Both the position numbers and the translations under genes were made by a program. From positions 1 to 27,829 of the forward strand of contig JBJXEY010000078.1 in NCBI GenBank assembly GCA_046153355.1: 27,829 bases of DNA. The letters are read 5' to 3'. Below, piece after piece: positions 16,248 through 24,318 of this stretch. Position 1 is the stretch's first letter; every line of letters starts with the position of its first letter. The notes beneath the pieces were generated by a model. That model worked only from the letters and a program-made list of their open reading frames with translations, was not told the origin of the DNA and did no database searches. The stretch comes from 2-02-FULL-62-17 sp046153355. GTDB taxonomy: Bacteria; Pseudomonadota; Gammaproteobacteria; Burkholderiales; SG8-39.

Positions 16248-17267
16248 TCACTCCGGCTTGATGCCCACCGCTTTGACAAACTCTTCGATGAACAGGATCT
16301 GTTCGCGGACCTCGGCCGCAAATTCAATTGGCGAACTGCCTGCGGCCTGAACATCCAGTGCGTCGAGCTTCGAAACAATGTCGCTATCGCGAAATCCTTT
16401 TTGGATCTCGTCGGACAAGCGCGCCAAAACCGACTGTGGCATCCCCGCCGGCCCCCAGAATCCCCAGAAAGTCCAAAGCAGGCGATAACCGGGGATCACC
16501 TCGGTAATACCGGGAACGTCCGGTGCGCGTGGATTGCGTTTGTTGGCGACGATGGCCAGCATCTTCACTTTTCCCGCGTCCGCAGACGCTTTGAGCGCGG
16601 TATGAGGCGCGATCATCGCCTGGGTTCGCCCGGTGAGAAAATCGCCGATGCGCTGCGAATTGTTGCCCGAGGCATACGCCACATGCACCATGTCCAGTTT
16701 TCCCGCCAGCACCAGTCCCAGCCATTGAAGATGCAGTGACGACCCGATGCCATTGCTCGAGTAGGAAACCTGGCCCGGATTGCGGCGCGCGTAATCGATC
16801 AAATCCTTGATTGACGTCACCGGGATTTGGGCGCTCGTGGCCATGAAATTATTATCCGCCCTCACCGCGACACTAATGGGCACGAGATCCTTCTGCACAT
16901 CCACCGTCATGTCCTTCAACAAATAGCGGCTAATGAGAATGGAACTGGAACTAAATAGCAGCGAATGACCGTCCGCACCGCCTTTAATCGCATCGGTCGC
17001 GGCCAGTTTGCCCCCCGCACCCACGCGCGTCTCGACCAGCACCGGCTGGCCGAACACGACACTCATTTTTTGTCCAACCACTCGCACCGCCACATCGCCG
17101 GGGTTTCCGGCAGCCGAATTGCTTGAGATACGTATCGGTTTGGAGGGGAAGCCTTGTGCATTGACTCCCACCGCAATCCCTGCCGCGAATAGGGCGGCAA
17201 ACAGGGCGGCAATCACGCCCGCGAGCGATGCGCCTGCGGCGCCGAACTGGAAATTCCGCATTTTCAT
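16248..17267 (-). CDS. Bug/TctC-family periplasmic solute-binding receptor
   Basis: A 339-residue receptor. The leader is long and alanine-rich (ASLAGVIAALFAALFAAGIAV), with a cleavage site after VNA near residue 37. Family marks are FPSKPIRISSNSAAGNPGDV, ETRVGAGGKLAATDAIKGG, DGHSLLFSS, DLIDYARRNPGQVSYSSNGIGSSLHLQ and the terminal FVKAVGIKPE. The central HVPYKG motif is altered to MVHVAYASGNNS, and the pocket loop reads SNSAAGNPGD, so the ligand may differ from that of its neighbours. It converges with the MBL gene, with only 19 bases between the two stops. Met3 is a possible alternative start. Confidence 0.9.
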   Translation of the reverse strand: MKMRNFQFGAAGASLAGVIAALFAALFAAGIAVGVNAQGFPSKPIRISSNSAAGNPGDVAVRVVGQKMSVVFGQPVLVETRVGAGGKLAATDAIKGGADGHSLLFSSSSILISRYLLKDMTVDVQKDLVPISVAVRADNNFMATSAQIPVTSIKDLIDYARRNPGQVSYSSNGIGSSLHLQWLGLVLAGKLDMVHVAYASGNNSQRIGDFLTGRTQAMIAPHTALKASADAGKVKMLAIVANKRNPRAPDVPGITEVIPGYRLLWTFWGFWGPAGMPQSVLARLSDEIQKGFRDSDIVSKLDALDVQAAGSSPIEFAAEVREQILFIEEFVKAVGIKPE

Positions 17268-17311
17268 TTGGCCGAGACTAGGTCCGGAAACAATCGCGCT
17301 TCGACTCGCTT

Positions 17312-17608
17312 CTAATGCTCCCGATACTCTTCCTTGAAGATACTGGCCGCTTTTCCAACCAGATTGGGGATTTCTTTTTCGTCAAAAAGCCCGACGTACA
17401 AGGATTCTGCTTCCGGATTGTTCGGAAAACTGATAAGCGGCGGCGTATGGGCTTCGAGTAACACGATATCCTCCCCGGTGCGGTTCCAGGCCCAGTGAAT
17501 GGCATTGCGCGGTACGCGGTGGAAATCGCCCTTCTTCAGCAAAAAGCCTTCTTCATCTACAAAGATCCAAAGCTCGCCCTCCAGACAAAAGTTCAATTGC
17601 TCCGCAGC
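17312..17608 (-). pseudogene. Cupin-domain protein, 5'-truncated
   Basis: About 97 codons encode the C-terminal part of a small cupin: AEQLNFCLEGELWIFVDEEG, LLKKGDFHRVPRNAIHWAWN and EDIVLLEAHTPPLI, ending at EYREH. The first cupin strand with its metal-binding His residues upstream of EQLNF is missing. Reading upstream, the sequence passes within a few codons into a different frame that belongs to a Bug receptor, so a deletion has fused the two genes near 17607. A TTG at 17594-17596 could start a short peptide, but the fold would be incomplete. Confidence 0.72.
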
Positions 17609-17967
17609 CAGCCTGCATGCATGGCAAAACCGGGCACGACTTCCCCGATCACCGGAACATTGGGCATCCGGCCATAGCGCGTGGCCTCGATCATGCCCAG
17701 CAATTTCAGCTTGCCGCTGTTGACGTATGGAATCACCGTGGCCACCGACACGATGGCAAGCGGCACTTCACCGGACACCGCCGCGGTCAACGTCGGCGCG
17801 CCGCCTTTGTAGGGAACCGTCAACGGGTAGACCTCGGCGAGCTTTTTGAAAAGTTCGCCGGCGATGTGATAGGCGGATCCCAATCCTGAAGTTCTAATGA
17901 CTAGTTTCACCCGTTGATGCTTTCCGTAGCCGGCCAATTCTTTAAGATTTGTTACTGGCAACGGATA
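17606..17967 (-). pseudogene. Bug/TctC receptor fragment (both ends missing)
   Basis: The frame reads as the central part of a Bug receptor: PLPVTNLKELAGYGKHQ, GLGSAYHIAGELFKKLAEV, LTVPYKGGAPTLTAAVSGEV and SGKLKLLGMIEATRYGRM, then PNVPVIGEVVPGFAMHAG. A stop codon precedes the first recognisable residues and the signal peptide half is absent. The 3' end is cut at the cupin junction. The upstream side abuts the group II intron remnant. Non-functional. Confidence 0.78.
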
Positions 17968-17977
17968 GGAAAATCAA

Positions 17978-18155
17978 GTGCGACCCGAAGTCGCTTGTGA
18001 AAGTTGTTCCCACAATAAAGGAAAGGAGGGAGGGAACCGCCCGTGTCACCGGGTGTCGCAAGATGCCTTTGTAGAGGCTTGAGCCGTGTGGACCGAAAGG
18101 CCCATGCACGGTTCTGAGGAGGCTGGCCGCGGGCAACCGCGCCCGGCTACCCGAC
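17978..18155 (+). mobile_element. Group II intron remnant, internally deleted (ORF-less)
   Basis: The 5' boundary GTGCGACCCGAAGTCG (from 17978) matches the conserved GTGCG start of bacterial group II introns. At 18081-18114 lies a 34-base domain V: a stem opening with GAGCCGTG (catalytic AGC triad inside), a GAAA loop at 18095-18098, and the closing strand CACGGTTC. Domain VI follows, with a GCAA-loop hairpin and a bulged A in GGCTACC, ending CTACCCGAC at 18155. Only about 180 bases remain; most of domains I-IV and the reverse transcriptase gene are gone. It cannot move by itself, and whether it could still splice is doubtful. The 5' boundary is less certain than domain V. Confidence 0.78.
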
Positions 18156-18183
18156 ATCGGCCCGTGAAACGCATGGGCCGATG
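18155..18183. repeat. Inverted repeat at the 3' edge of the intron remnant
   Basis: Nine-base arms CATCGGCCC (18155-18163) and GGGCCGATG (18175-18183) enclose an 11-base loop. It begins at the last base of the presumed intron. It may be part of the original target (some group II introns prefer hairpin motifs) or an old terminator. No U-tract follows. From here to 18468 I see no other feature. Confidence 0.5.
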
Positions 18184-18468
18184 AATTACTCCGCCATGTT
18201 GTGATTGGGTACTACAGTAATCGATTGTGGCCTTTACCCGGCCGATCCTTCGCGCCCCTCATCTCACCGGCCAGCAATGGAGGATTCTGCGCTATGCCTA
18301 CGTGGAATCGCCCATCGGCCTTACCAGGCTGAGCGACAAGACGTTTATTGTTTTGTCCCGCTTGTCGAAGATCTGCGGCGGCACGCAAGCGCGAAATTTA
18401 ATATTTCTTGAGGTTGGCTTTTTCGTCGCCGCGTTTCATATAGACCGGCAGTTGACCTTGCGCCCAAC

Positions 18469-18765
18469 AATGGGACTGAAATTCGTGCCCCAGGAATGCA
18501 GACGCTGGATTGCCGCGGGATGTTTTTCAGTAATGATGCCGCTGGTGCTGGAGGTGACTTTGACGCCGCATGATTGCGCAATGTCGAGCATTCGATAGAT
18601 GCATTTCTTTAGGGCGTACTCGGCCCGTTGCAAGGAAGACGTGTCAGGGTACCCCGGCTTGAGTGGGTTGCCCATGGGTGATACGCCCGGCCAATCGCCG
18701 TCCTCCCGCCATTCCAGAGGTATGTTCACGCAAACCGCCATGGGGCGGTTTTTGGGCCAACCGGC
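18469..18765 (-). pseudogene. Polysaccharide deacetylase / PuuE-like fragment
   Basis: About 99 codons of a minus-strand frame resemble the N-terminal part of a polysaccharide deacetylase-fold hydrolase of the allantoinase-like (PuuE) type: MAVCVNIPLEWREDGDWPG, then AEYALKKCIYRMLDIAQ, CGVKVTSSTSGIITEKHPAA and IQRLHSWGTNF. The pattern of a helix, a short GVKVT strand and a KHPAAIQR helix is the family core. Key motifs that would follow (the H-x-x-x-H metal site and beyond) are absent, as is the true start. No intact reading frame of the proper length (about 300 residues) exists. Probably a relic. Confidence 0.55.
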
Positions 18766-18981
18766 CGGTGGGGTTTTGTTTCCGCAGCGTTCGGCATGAT
18801 GGCAACCGGGATTCATTTTTTTTCTTCGTCCGGGCAATATCCAACCGGGCGATGGCATTCCAGGCGGATGGCAGGTTTGACGCGGCTCTGATACGGTCCT
18901 CAAAGCACGGAAAATTTGCCTGCGTTTCAATTCTCAAATCGAGAAACCTTAAACTAAACGGAAATCGCAACGGAGGAAACC

Positions 18982-19374
18982 ATGGCCACGATTCGCCACA
19001 TCGCCATTTTTGCCGACAACCCCAAAGAGCTTGCCAAATACTATGTCGAGGTGTTCGGCATGACCATCACCTCGGAGCACGAGGGTGACGCCTGGCTCAC
19101 CGACGGTTACATCAACTTCGCGCTGTTGCCGCGTGGGCGCGAAAAAATGCCCAAAGGCATCAATCATTTCGGGTTCACGCTGGACGCGGAAGAGAAGCCA
19201 AAAATTTACGAGAAGTTGAAAAAACTTGGTCTCGAGCCCTACGATCCGCGCGCGGCGGACCCGAGCATCGTACGGCCCTTTGTCGAGGATGCAGCGCTCG
19301 ACCCGGAGGGCAATCGGTTTGATCTCTCGCTAGGTATTCGCTCCATGGACGAGGAAAAGGCCAAGCACGATTAA
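18982..19374 (+). CDS. VOC-family (glyoxalase-like) protein
   Basis: A 130-residue single-module VOC protein. A strong ribosome site (GGAGG) lies before the ATG. The two beta-alpha-beta-beta-beta modules are clear: IRHIAIFADNPKELAKYYVEVFGM at the start and INHFGFTLDAEEKPKIYEKLKKLGL in the middle, ending with DPEGNRFDLSLG. Metal-ligand His residues occur at position 6 and in INHFG. The position that is Glu in metal-dependent glyoxalases is Asp (NRFDL). Substrate unknown. It is the only intact gene in the decayed stretch 17312-20447. A 7-bp AT-rich hairpin (19378-19384 with 19393-19399) follows the stop but lacks a T-run, so I do not call it a terminator. Confidence 0.88.
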   Translation: MATIRHIAIFADNPKELAKYYVEVFGMTITSEHEGDAWLTDGYINFALLPRGREKMPKGINHFGFTLDAEEKPKIYEKLKKLGLEPYDPRAADPSIVRPFVEDAALDPEGNRFDLSLGIRSMDEEKAKHD

Positions 19375-19640
19375 GGCATTGTAATTAGGGCTTTACAATC
19401 GGGCGGCCAGTGCCACGGGTTTCAGGCCACCTTATCCCGCATTTTCGCATGCCTCGAACTGGCGGCCGCGAACGGACGTGGCCGGCGCTACGCCGCAGGT
19501 CATTGTCTTTGGCATGGACCACTGCGCCGATATCATTACTTTTTGATACCGGCCTTCATTGCCTTCATTGAAATAGACATGCGCATGATAGTGCTGGCGG
19601 GTATTGCGCGAACGCTAAATAACGGCTGTCATGGATGTTC

Positions 19641-19970
19641 CATTCTTCAGGTTTGATGCCTGTGTCGCGGATGATCTCGCTCCGCTTATTGCGCTCGCTT
19701 TTGATAGACGTCGCGATCCCGCCGTTGCCACCAACGCCGACTAGCCACTGACTACGCCGCCACCACGCCCGAGCCCGCGGTATTGTTGTCGACGACGAAC
19801 GAAGTGTTGAGCACGCGCGCCAGCCGGTCGGTCGCGAGGCGCGTCACCAGGTCAGGGGATGCGCCTGGCCCATTGGGTACCGCGACCCTGATGGGTTTGG
19901 CGGGCCACCGCTGCGCCAGAACCGGCATTTTGACTAACGCAGCTGCGACAAGCATCACGAAATGCCACAT
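19641..19970 (-). pseudogene. Bug/TctC receptor with large internal deletion
   Basis: The 5' part (19752-19970) encodes a signal peptide and receptor start: MWHFVMLVAAALVKMPVLAQ, RWPAKPIRVAVPNGPGASPD, LVTRLATDRLARVLNTSFVV and DNNTAGSGVVAA. It then meets a stop codon. About 60 bases further on, the receptor C-terminus is recognisable as SEIIRDTGIKPEEW (around 19641-19690). Roughly 230 codons between the two are gone. The upstream start may still be translated, but only a 72-residue peptide results. Confidence 0.7.
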
Positions 19971-20105
19971 CGACTAGCCCTTTTCTCCAATCAGGATTTG
20001 ACTGTTCGCGCATTCAATAATCGAAACCCGGCAGTGATCACTATGCCTTCGAATCCCATGTGTGCTGGCGCGCGAAATGCGCCAACCAATCGGCTATCAT
20101 CGCGC

Positions 20106-20447
20106 ATGCCGGCAATCATTCAAATTGAGAACCTGTCCAAAACCTACGCCTCCGGTTTTCACGCGCTAAAGAAAATCAACCTCGAAATCCTGCCGGGGGA
20201 AATTTTCGCCCTGCTTGGTCCGAATGGTGCGGGCAAGACCACCTTGATCAGCATCATCTGCGGCATCGTCAATGCGAGCGAAGGCAGCGTACTGGTGGAT
20301 GGTCACCACATCGTTCGAAACTTTCGCGCCGCGCGCTCGCTGATCGGCCTGGTACCGCAGGAGCTTACCTCCGACGCGTTCGAGACGGTATGGGCGACCA
20401 CCGTATTCAGCCGCGGACTGTTTGGCAAACCCGCCAATCCCGCGCAC
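20106..20447 (+). pseudogene. ABC transporter ATP-binding subunit, 3'-truncated (YadG-like)
   Basis: 114 codons of an ABC ATPase of the YadG/CcmA-like type: IQIENLSKTYASGFHALKKI, EIFALLGPNGAGKTTLISII (Walker A), SLIGLVPQELTSDAFETVWA (Q-loop) and FSRGLFGKPANPAH. The signature LSGG, Walker B and H-loop are absent. Similarity ends at 20447, one base before the convergent stop codon of the FAD-linked oxidase at 20448. A deletion or insertion therefore joined the two genes precisely there. The frame continues antisense through the oxidase to 20768 without meaning. Confidence 0.85.
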
Positions 20448-21977
20448 TCACAAACCCAGGACACCCCGGTTCATTCGCCCGTGCGGATCGAGGGCCTGCT
20501 TAATGCGGCGAACCAGATCGCTAGAACCTGCGGACATCAGGTCGGTATAGCGATAGAAACGCCCAAGCTGCGCGTGCACCGCCTGATGGGCATCCATGAT
20601 GTCGCGAAGTTCCAGGCGCAAGCGGCTGACCAGCGCGCGGGCCGCCGGATTGGCGGGACGGCCGCCGAAGCGGGCGCGGTTGCGCTCCGACAGATGGGCA
20701 ATATGTATCGGGTCGAGTTCGTCCTGCCAATAGAACATGGGCTCGATAGAGATGTAGGCGCCGGATGAGGAAATCAGCCACGAGTATTTGATGCCCGCTG
20801 CGGCAAGCGCGGAGGCGTTTTTTATCAGATGGGCATCCAAAGCCGCATGACAGGCGGCCGCGCGCGACGTCGGCACGATGCCATGCACCGGTACCCAGCG
20901 CTCCCCATCCACGCCAACAAAGCCGCGGATGGAGAACGGCTTGGCGCGCATCGTTTTCGGGACGACGTTGTCCATCTCGGTTCCGTTCTGCAGGCAGATG
21001 GCGCGCGCCAGGTCGAGTTGCGCCTGCGCTATGGCGTCGGTCGCGCCTTCAATCACCAGATGCAACGACCAGGCCACTTCATGCAGGACGTTTCGCCGCA
21101 AGGCCAGTTGTGCCACATCTTTTAACGCGCCACCGATCGACCCGGCATTTTTTGCCACCGCGCCGATAATGTCGGCGGCTTCACCCGTGTCGATGGTGGT
21201 TGCCGAGCGCCCCCGGGCCTGGTCCATCGAAAACGCCCTTGCGACCAGGCCCTGGCGCACCACGGCGCTCATGGCTGCCAGCATCTGCCCGGCCCCGGTA
21301 AAACCAAAAGACGCAAATGCCGCTGCGCGCTCGGTCGCGAGTCGAAGGGTGATACTGGTCTTGACGCCAAAGGCGCCGCAATCGCCAAGAAACAGGCCGG
21401 TCAGATCCGGGCCGGCATAGCGCTGAAACGCCGACCCGGTCGACGCTGCCGCGGAGCCAGTGCTGACCACGGTGCCGTCGGCAAGCACGGCGGTGAGGCC
21501 GATCACGCCGTCGAGTCCGCCGGGCACATTGTTGGAAGCCAGTCCGCCCACGGTGGTTACCGAGCCGGAAATCGGGCTGCTTTGCGTTGCGCGAAGACCC
21601 AACGGTTTCAGCGCCCCGGCCAGTTTCTCCCAGGTCACGCCGGCGCCAACGGTGACGTAAAGATCTTCGGCATGAATGTCGATGGTATCCAGCCGTGCCG
21701 TGTCGATGACGACGCTGGGCGAGTGCGGCACCGAGCCACCGGTATAAGACAGACCGGCGCCGCGCGGCACCACGCTAACGCCGGTTTTATAAAGCAATGC
21801 CATGACTGTGGAGGTTTCCTCTGTCGAGCCGGGCCTGATGACGAGGTCCGCGGGAATCCGTCCCGGCCAGGGAAAAATATCCGAGGAGGCGAGGAGGCAC
21901 GCATCCGCGTCGGCCACCACGTTGGCGTGGCCAGTGATGGTGGCAAGGGCGTTGATCAGGTTGGTGTCATGCTTCAT
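20448..21977 (-). CDS. FAD-linked oxidase (GlcD / D-lactate dehydrogenase-like)
   Basis: A 509-residue flavoprotein of the PCMH-type FAD-binding family. The FAD domain shows PADLVIRPGSTEETSTVMALLYKTGVSVVPRGAGLSYTGGSVPHSPSVVIDTARLD near residues 40-98, then VTVGAGVTWEKL and the GLASNNVPGGLDGVIGLTAVLADGTVV stretch. The C-terminal cap ends with RRIKQALDPHGRMNRGVL, the usual family ending. Family members oxidise 2-hydroxy acids or phenolic alcohols (vanillyl-alcohol oxidase relatives) and pass electrons to quinone, cytochrome or oxygen. The substrate here is unknown. The ATG at 21977 has no clear Shine-Dalgarno. It is downstream of a Bug gene on the same strand but 200 bases away. Confidence 0.9.
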   Translation of the reverse strand: MKHDTNLINALATITGHANVVADADACLLASSDIFPWPGRIPADLVIRPGSTEETSTVMALLYKTGVSVVPRGAGLSYTGGSVPHSPSVVIDTARLDTIDIHAEDLYVTVGAGVTWEKLAGALKPLGLRATQSSPISGSVTTVGGLASNNVPGGLDGVIGLTAVLADGTVVSTGSAAASTGSAFQRYAGPDLTGLFLGDCGAFGVKTSITLRLATERAAAFASFGFTGAGQMLAAMSAVVRQGLVARAFSMDQARGRSATTIDTGEAADIIGAVAKNAGSIGGALKDVAQLALRRNVLHEVAWSLHLVIEGATDAIAQAQLDLARAICLQNGTEMDNVVPKTMRAKPFSIRGFVGVDGERWVPVHGIVPTSRAAACHAALDAHLIKNASALAAAGIKYSWLISSSGAYISIEPMFYWQDELDPIHIAHLSERNRARFGGRPANPAARALVSRLRLELRDIMDAHQAVHAQLGRFYRYTDLMSAGSSDLVRRIKQALDPHGRMNRGVLGL

Positions 21978-22145
21978 GTGCGTTGCATTTTATGCCATTC
22001 GAACATGGTGAACGGCACAGTCGGGTTGCGGGTCGATAGAACGACAGCCCGCCATCTGCCGGGATTCGGCGATGCCTTGGCTGACAGTAGCGGGGAGCGT
22101 TTGGAAGTCTGAGCGCAGAAATATTCGAATGCGGCGTTCAACCGT

Positions 22146-22187
22146 GTGATTACAACTGCGTGATTACAACTGCGTGATTACAACTGC
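22146..22187. repeat. Three tandem copies of a 14-base unit at the 3' end of a Bug gene
   Basis: GTGATTACAACTGC occurs three times head to tail (22146-22159, 22160-22173, 22174-22187). The third copy contains the stop codon and last codons of the Bug gene at 22178; the other two extend beyond it. Likely slippage duplication. Too short and too regular in spacing to be a CRISPR array. Confidence 0.9.
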
Positions 22188-23173
22188 GGGATTCCCGCCG
22201 CCTGCACCAGTTTCCTGAATGAGGCAATTTCGCGCCTGACGCTTTCGGCAAACTCCTCGGGCGAGCCGGATCGCGGCTCCATGCCGGCCGCGCTCAGGTG
22301 CTTCTCCAGATCCGGTGTGTCCAGCGCGCGCGTGATTTCGCTGTTCAACCGCATGATGGCCGCGCGCGGTGTGCCAGCCGGCGCTGCAAAGGTGAAGTAT
22401 CCCGGTTTTAATATATCGCTGCTACCGCCCAGTTCCGCCATGGTCGGCACGTCTTGCAGGCCTGGAAGTCGGTTGGGACGGCCCACCGCCAGGGCGCGCA
22501 GGCGAGCGTCGCGCAGGAAGCTGGCCACCGCGGCATACGACGACATGAATACGCCAACGTCGCCGCTGACCACGGCGTTGGCCGCCTGCGCCGAGCCCTT
22601 GTAGGGCACATGGGTGAGCGATATGCCATAACTCGCGTTCAGTTGTTCGAAATTCAGGTGAATCAGGCTGCCCGCGCCGAAGGTTGCATAGTTGAGCATG
22701 CCCGGTTTGGTTTTCGCAAAATTCACGAACTCCTGCAGCGTCTTGATCGGCAGGTTGCCATTGATGGTAAGCACATAAGGCAGTTCGGCCACGACACCGG
22801 TATAGGCGAAATCCTTCAATGGGTCGTAGCTGATTTCCTTGTACAGGCTGGGATTGATGGTCAACGCGCCACGATCAAGGACCACCAGCGTGTGCCCGTC
22901 TGGCGCCGCTCGGGCGACCGACTGGGCGCCGACCATGCCATTGGCGCCGGGGCGGTTTTCAACCGTGACCGGTTGACGAAACACCTCTGACAGTTTTTGC
23001 GACACGGAGCGTGTCACGATATCGATGCCACCGCCGGGCGAGTAGGCAACAACCACGCGCACCGGCTTGGCGGGATAGGCGACATCTGCTTTGGCGGGCG
23101 CCTGGGCGGCTGTTATTGACGAGGCGACCGCAGCGCAAACATACAGCGGAAGCAAAATCGTGTTGTATTTCAT
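22178..23173 (-). CDS. Bug/TctC-family periplasmic solute-binding receptor
   Basis: A 331-residue receptor with leader LLPLYVCAAVASSITAAQA, then YPAKPVRVVVAYSPGGGIDIVTR, the commonest form of the ligand loop. Further marks are VENRPGANGMVGAQSVARA, PDGHTLVVLD, YKEISYDPLKDFAYTGVV, FAKTKPGMLNYATFGAGSLIHL, LTHVPYKGSAQAANAVVSGDV and LQDVPTMAELGG. The ATG overlaps the stop codon of an amidohydrolase remnant as ATGA, the hallmark of a once-coupled operon. The stop codon lies in a 14-base tandem repeat. Confidence 0.94.
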   Translation of the reverse strand: MKYNTILLPLYVCAAVASSITAAQAPAKADVAYPAKPVRVVVAYSPGGGIDIVTRSVSQKLSEVFRQPVTVENRPGANGMVGAQSVARAAPDGHTLVVLDRGALTINPSLYKEISYDPLKDFAYTGVVAELPYVLTINGNLPIKTLQEFVNFAKTKPGMLNYATFGAGSLIHLNFEQLNASYGISLTHVPYKGSAQAANAVVSGDVGVFMSSYAAVASFLRDARLRALAVGRPNRLPGLQDVPTMAELGGSSDILKPGYFTFAAPAGTPRAAIMRLNSEITRALDTPDLEKHLSAAGMEPRSGSPEEFAESVRREIASFRKLVQAAGIPQL

Positions 23174-23295
23174 ATCGTGGTCCCAAGAAATTTTTCTGCG
23201 TTGTGGCGGAGCACTTTTTGCTTTTCCTCGTCGGTAAATAAATTCGAATTCTCGATCCAGCGCACGGCACCACCAAAAATATCGCTGCCCGCGGG
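23170..23295 (-). pseudogene. Amidohydrolase C-terminal fragment
   Basis: About 41 codons ending at 23170 read as the tail of an ACMSD-type amidohydrolase: GSDIFGGAVRWIENSNLF, then TDEEKQKVLRHNAEKFLG. The GSD and the EEKxKxLxxNAxxxxG helix are typical. Upstream the frame turns to non-protein sequence, followed by the crotonase gene. Nothing remains of the metal-binding barrel. The four-base ATGA overlap with the Bug start shows that it was once translated just before that receptor. Confidence 0.62.
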
Positions 23296-23333
23296 GCGGT
23301 GCCGATCACGATGCCGAATGCACCTTGAGAGAG

Positions 23334-24122
23334 TCACAGACCGCGAAACACCGGCTTTCTTTTCTCGACAAAGGCGCGATGCCCTTCCTTGACATCTTCG
23401 CTGGCGGCGCATTTGCCGACAGCGGCTTGCAGTGCGGTGAAATCGCGCTCGGCGGCTTCGCTTGCGGCGGTGTTCAGGACAATTTTTGCCGCGGCCAATG
23501 CCAGCGGGGCGTTTCTGCCGATGTCTTCGGCATAGCTTTTCACCGTTGATTGCAGGTCCGCGGCGGGCACGATGCGATTCACCAGTCCCATTTGCAGCGC
23601 CTCTCTGGCATCAAAATGCCGCGCGGTGAGCAGCATTTCCTTGGCGTTTGCCACCCCTATGCGGTCGCAAATCATCTTCGCGCTCGCATAGCCATACGCG
23701 ATGCCAAGTTTTGCCGCCGGCACGCCGAGGCGCGCGTCCTCGGAGGCGATAAGCAGGTCGCAAAGAAGCGCGACCGACAAGCCGCCACCCAGGCAATAAC
23801 CGTGAATCATGGCGATGGTCGGTTTGACGGAATCGCGGATGGCATTGCGGCCGCGATTCACGATTTCGGCGGTGCGTGCCGAATCCTCGGGGGTGGCGTT
23901 GTTGCGTTCATATTGCGAAATATCGGCGCCGGAAACAAAGGCGCGCTCCCCCGCGCCTCTCACGACGATTACACGGATGCCGGGGTCGGCATTGAAATCA
24001 GCGAGCATGTCCGGGATTGCCCGCCACATGTCGGTCGAAATGGCGTTATGGCGCTCGGGGCGGTTGAAAATCAACCAGCCCAGCGCACCTTCTTTTTCTG
24101 CGAGTACGTCGCCTATGGCCAT
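23334..24122 (-). CDS. Enoyl-CoA hydratase/isomerase (crotonase) family protein
   Basis: A 262-residue crotonase-fold protein acting on CoA thioesters. Family marks are GWLIFNRPERHNAI near residue 16, RAFVSGADISQYERNN near residues 60-75 (A-x-G-A-D oxyanion motif), KPTIAMIHGYCLGGGLSVALLCDLLIASEDARLGVPAAKLGI near residues 102-144, and AKEMLLTARHFDAREALQMGLVNRIVP. The two catalytic Glu residues of classical hydratase (rat Glu144 and Glu164) are replaced by Ser and Ala in GGGLSVAL and GVPAAKLG. It may therefore be a non-hydratase member such as a hydrolase or lyase. I chose the ATG at 24120-24122 (AAGGA six bases upstream). Neighbours: amidohydrolase remnant and Bug downstream. Confidence 0.9.
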   Translation of the reverse strand: MAIGDVLAEKEGALGWLIFNRPERHNAISTDMWRAIPDMLADFNADPGIRVIVVRGAGERAFVSGADISQYERNNATPEDSARTAEIVNRGRNAIRDSVKPTIAMIHGYCLGGGLSVALLCDLLIASEDARLGVPAAKLGIAYGYASAKMICDRIGVANAKEMLLTARHFDAREALQMGLVNRIVPAADLQSTVKSYAEDIGRNAPLALAAAKIVLNTAASEAAERDFTALQAAVGKCAASEDVKEGHRAFVEKRKPVFRGL

Positions 24123-24318
24123 GGGGAGTCCTTGGGTATCTAGACAGTGAGGAATCAAGCGATGCTAATTGATCGCATCGATTGCGTCTTTGCGGCTTTG
24201 AAAAATCGAAACTGTGCGTTGGCAAAAGAATTACGATCCTTGCGTGCGCTCTGCCCACGATGCCGCGTGCTATTTTCCCTACCTCGCGATGTAATTCAAA
24301 TGAGTAGACGCTCCTGAC

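Noticed and set aside
19552..19569. Two tandem copies of GCCTTCATT in a gene-free stretch
   Set aside because: Too short to carry meaning beyond chance slippage; no gene or element is associated.
19375..19640. Possible gene between the VOC protein and the broken Bug gene
   Set aside because: No frame with a ribosome site or protein-like pattern on either strand; only the AT-rich hairpin at 19378-19399 was seen.
22146..22187. CRISPR-like array
   Set aside because: The units are contiguous with no spacers and only 14 bases long.
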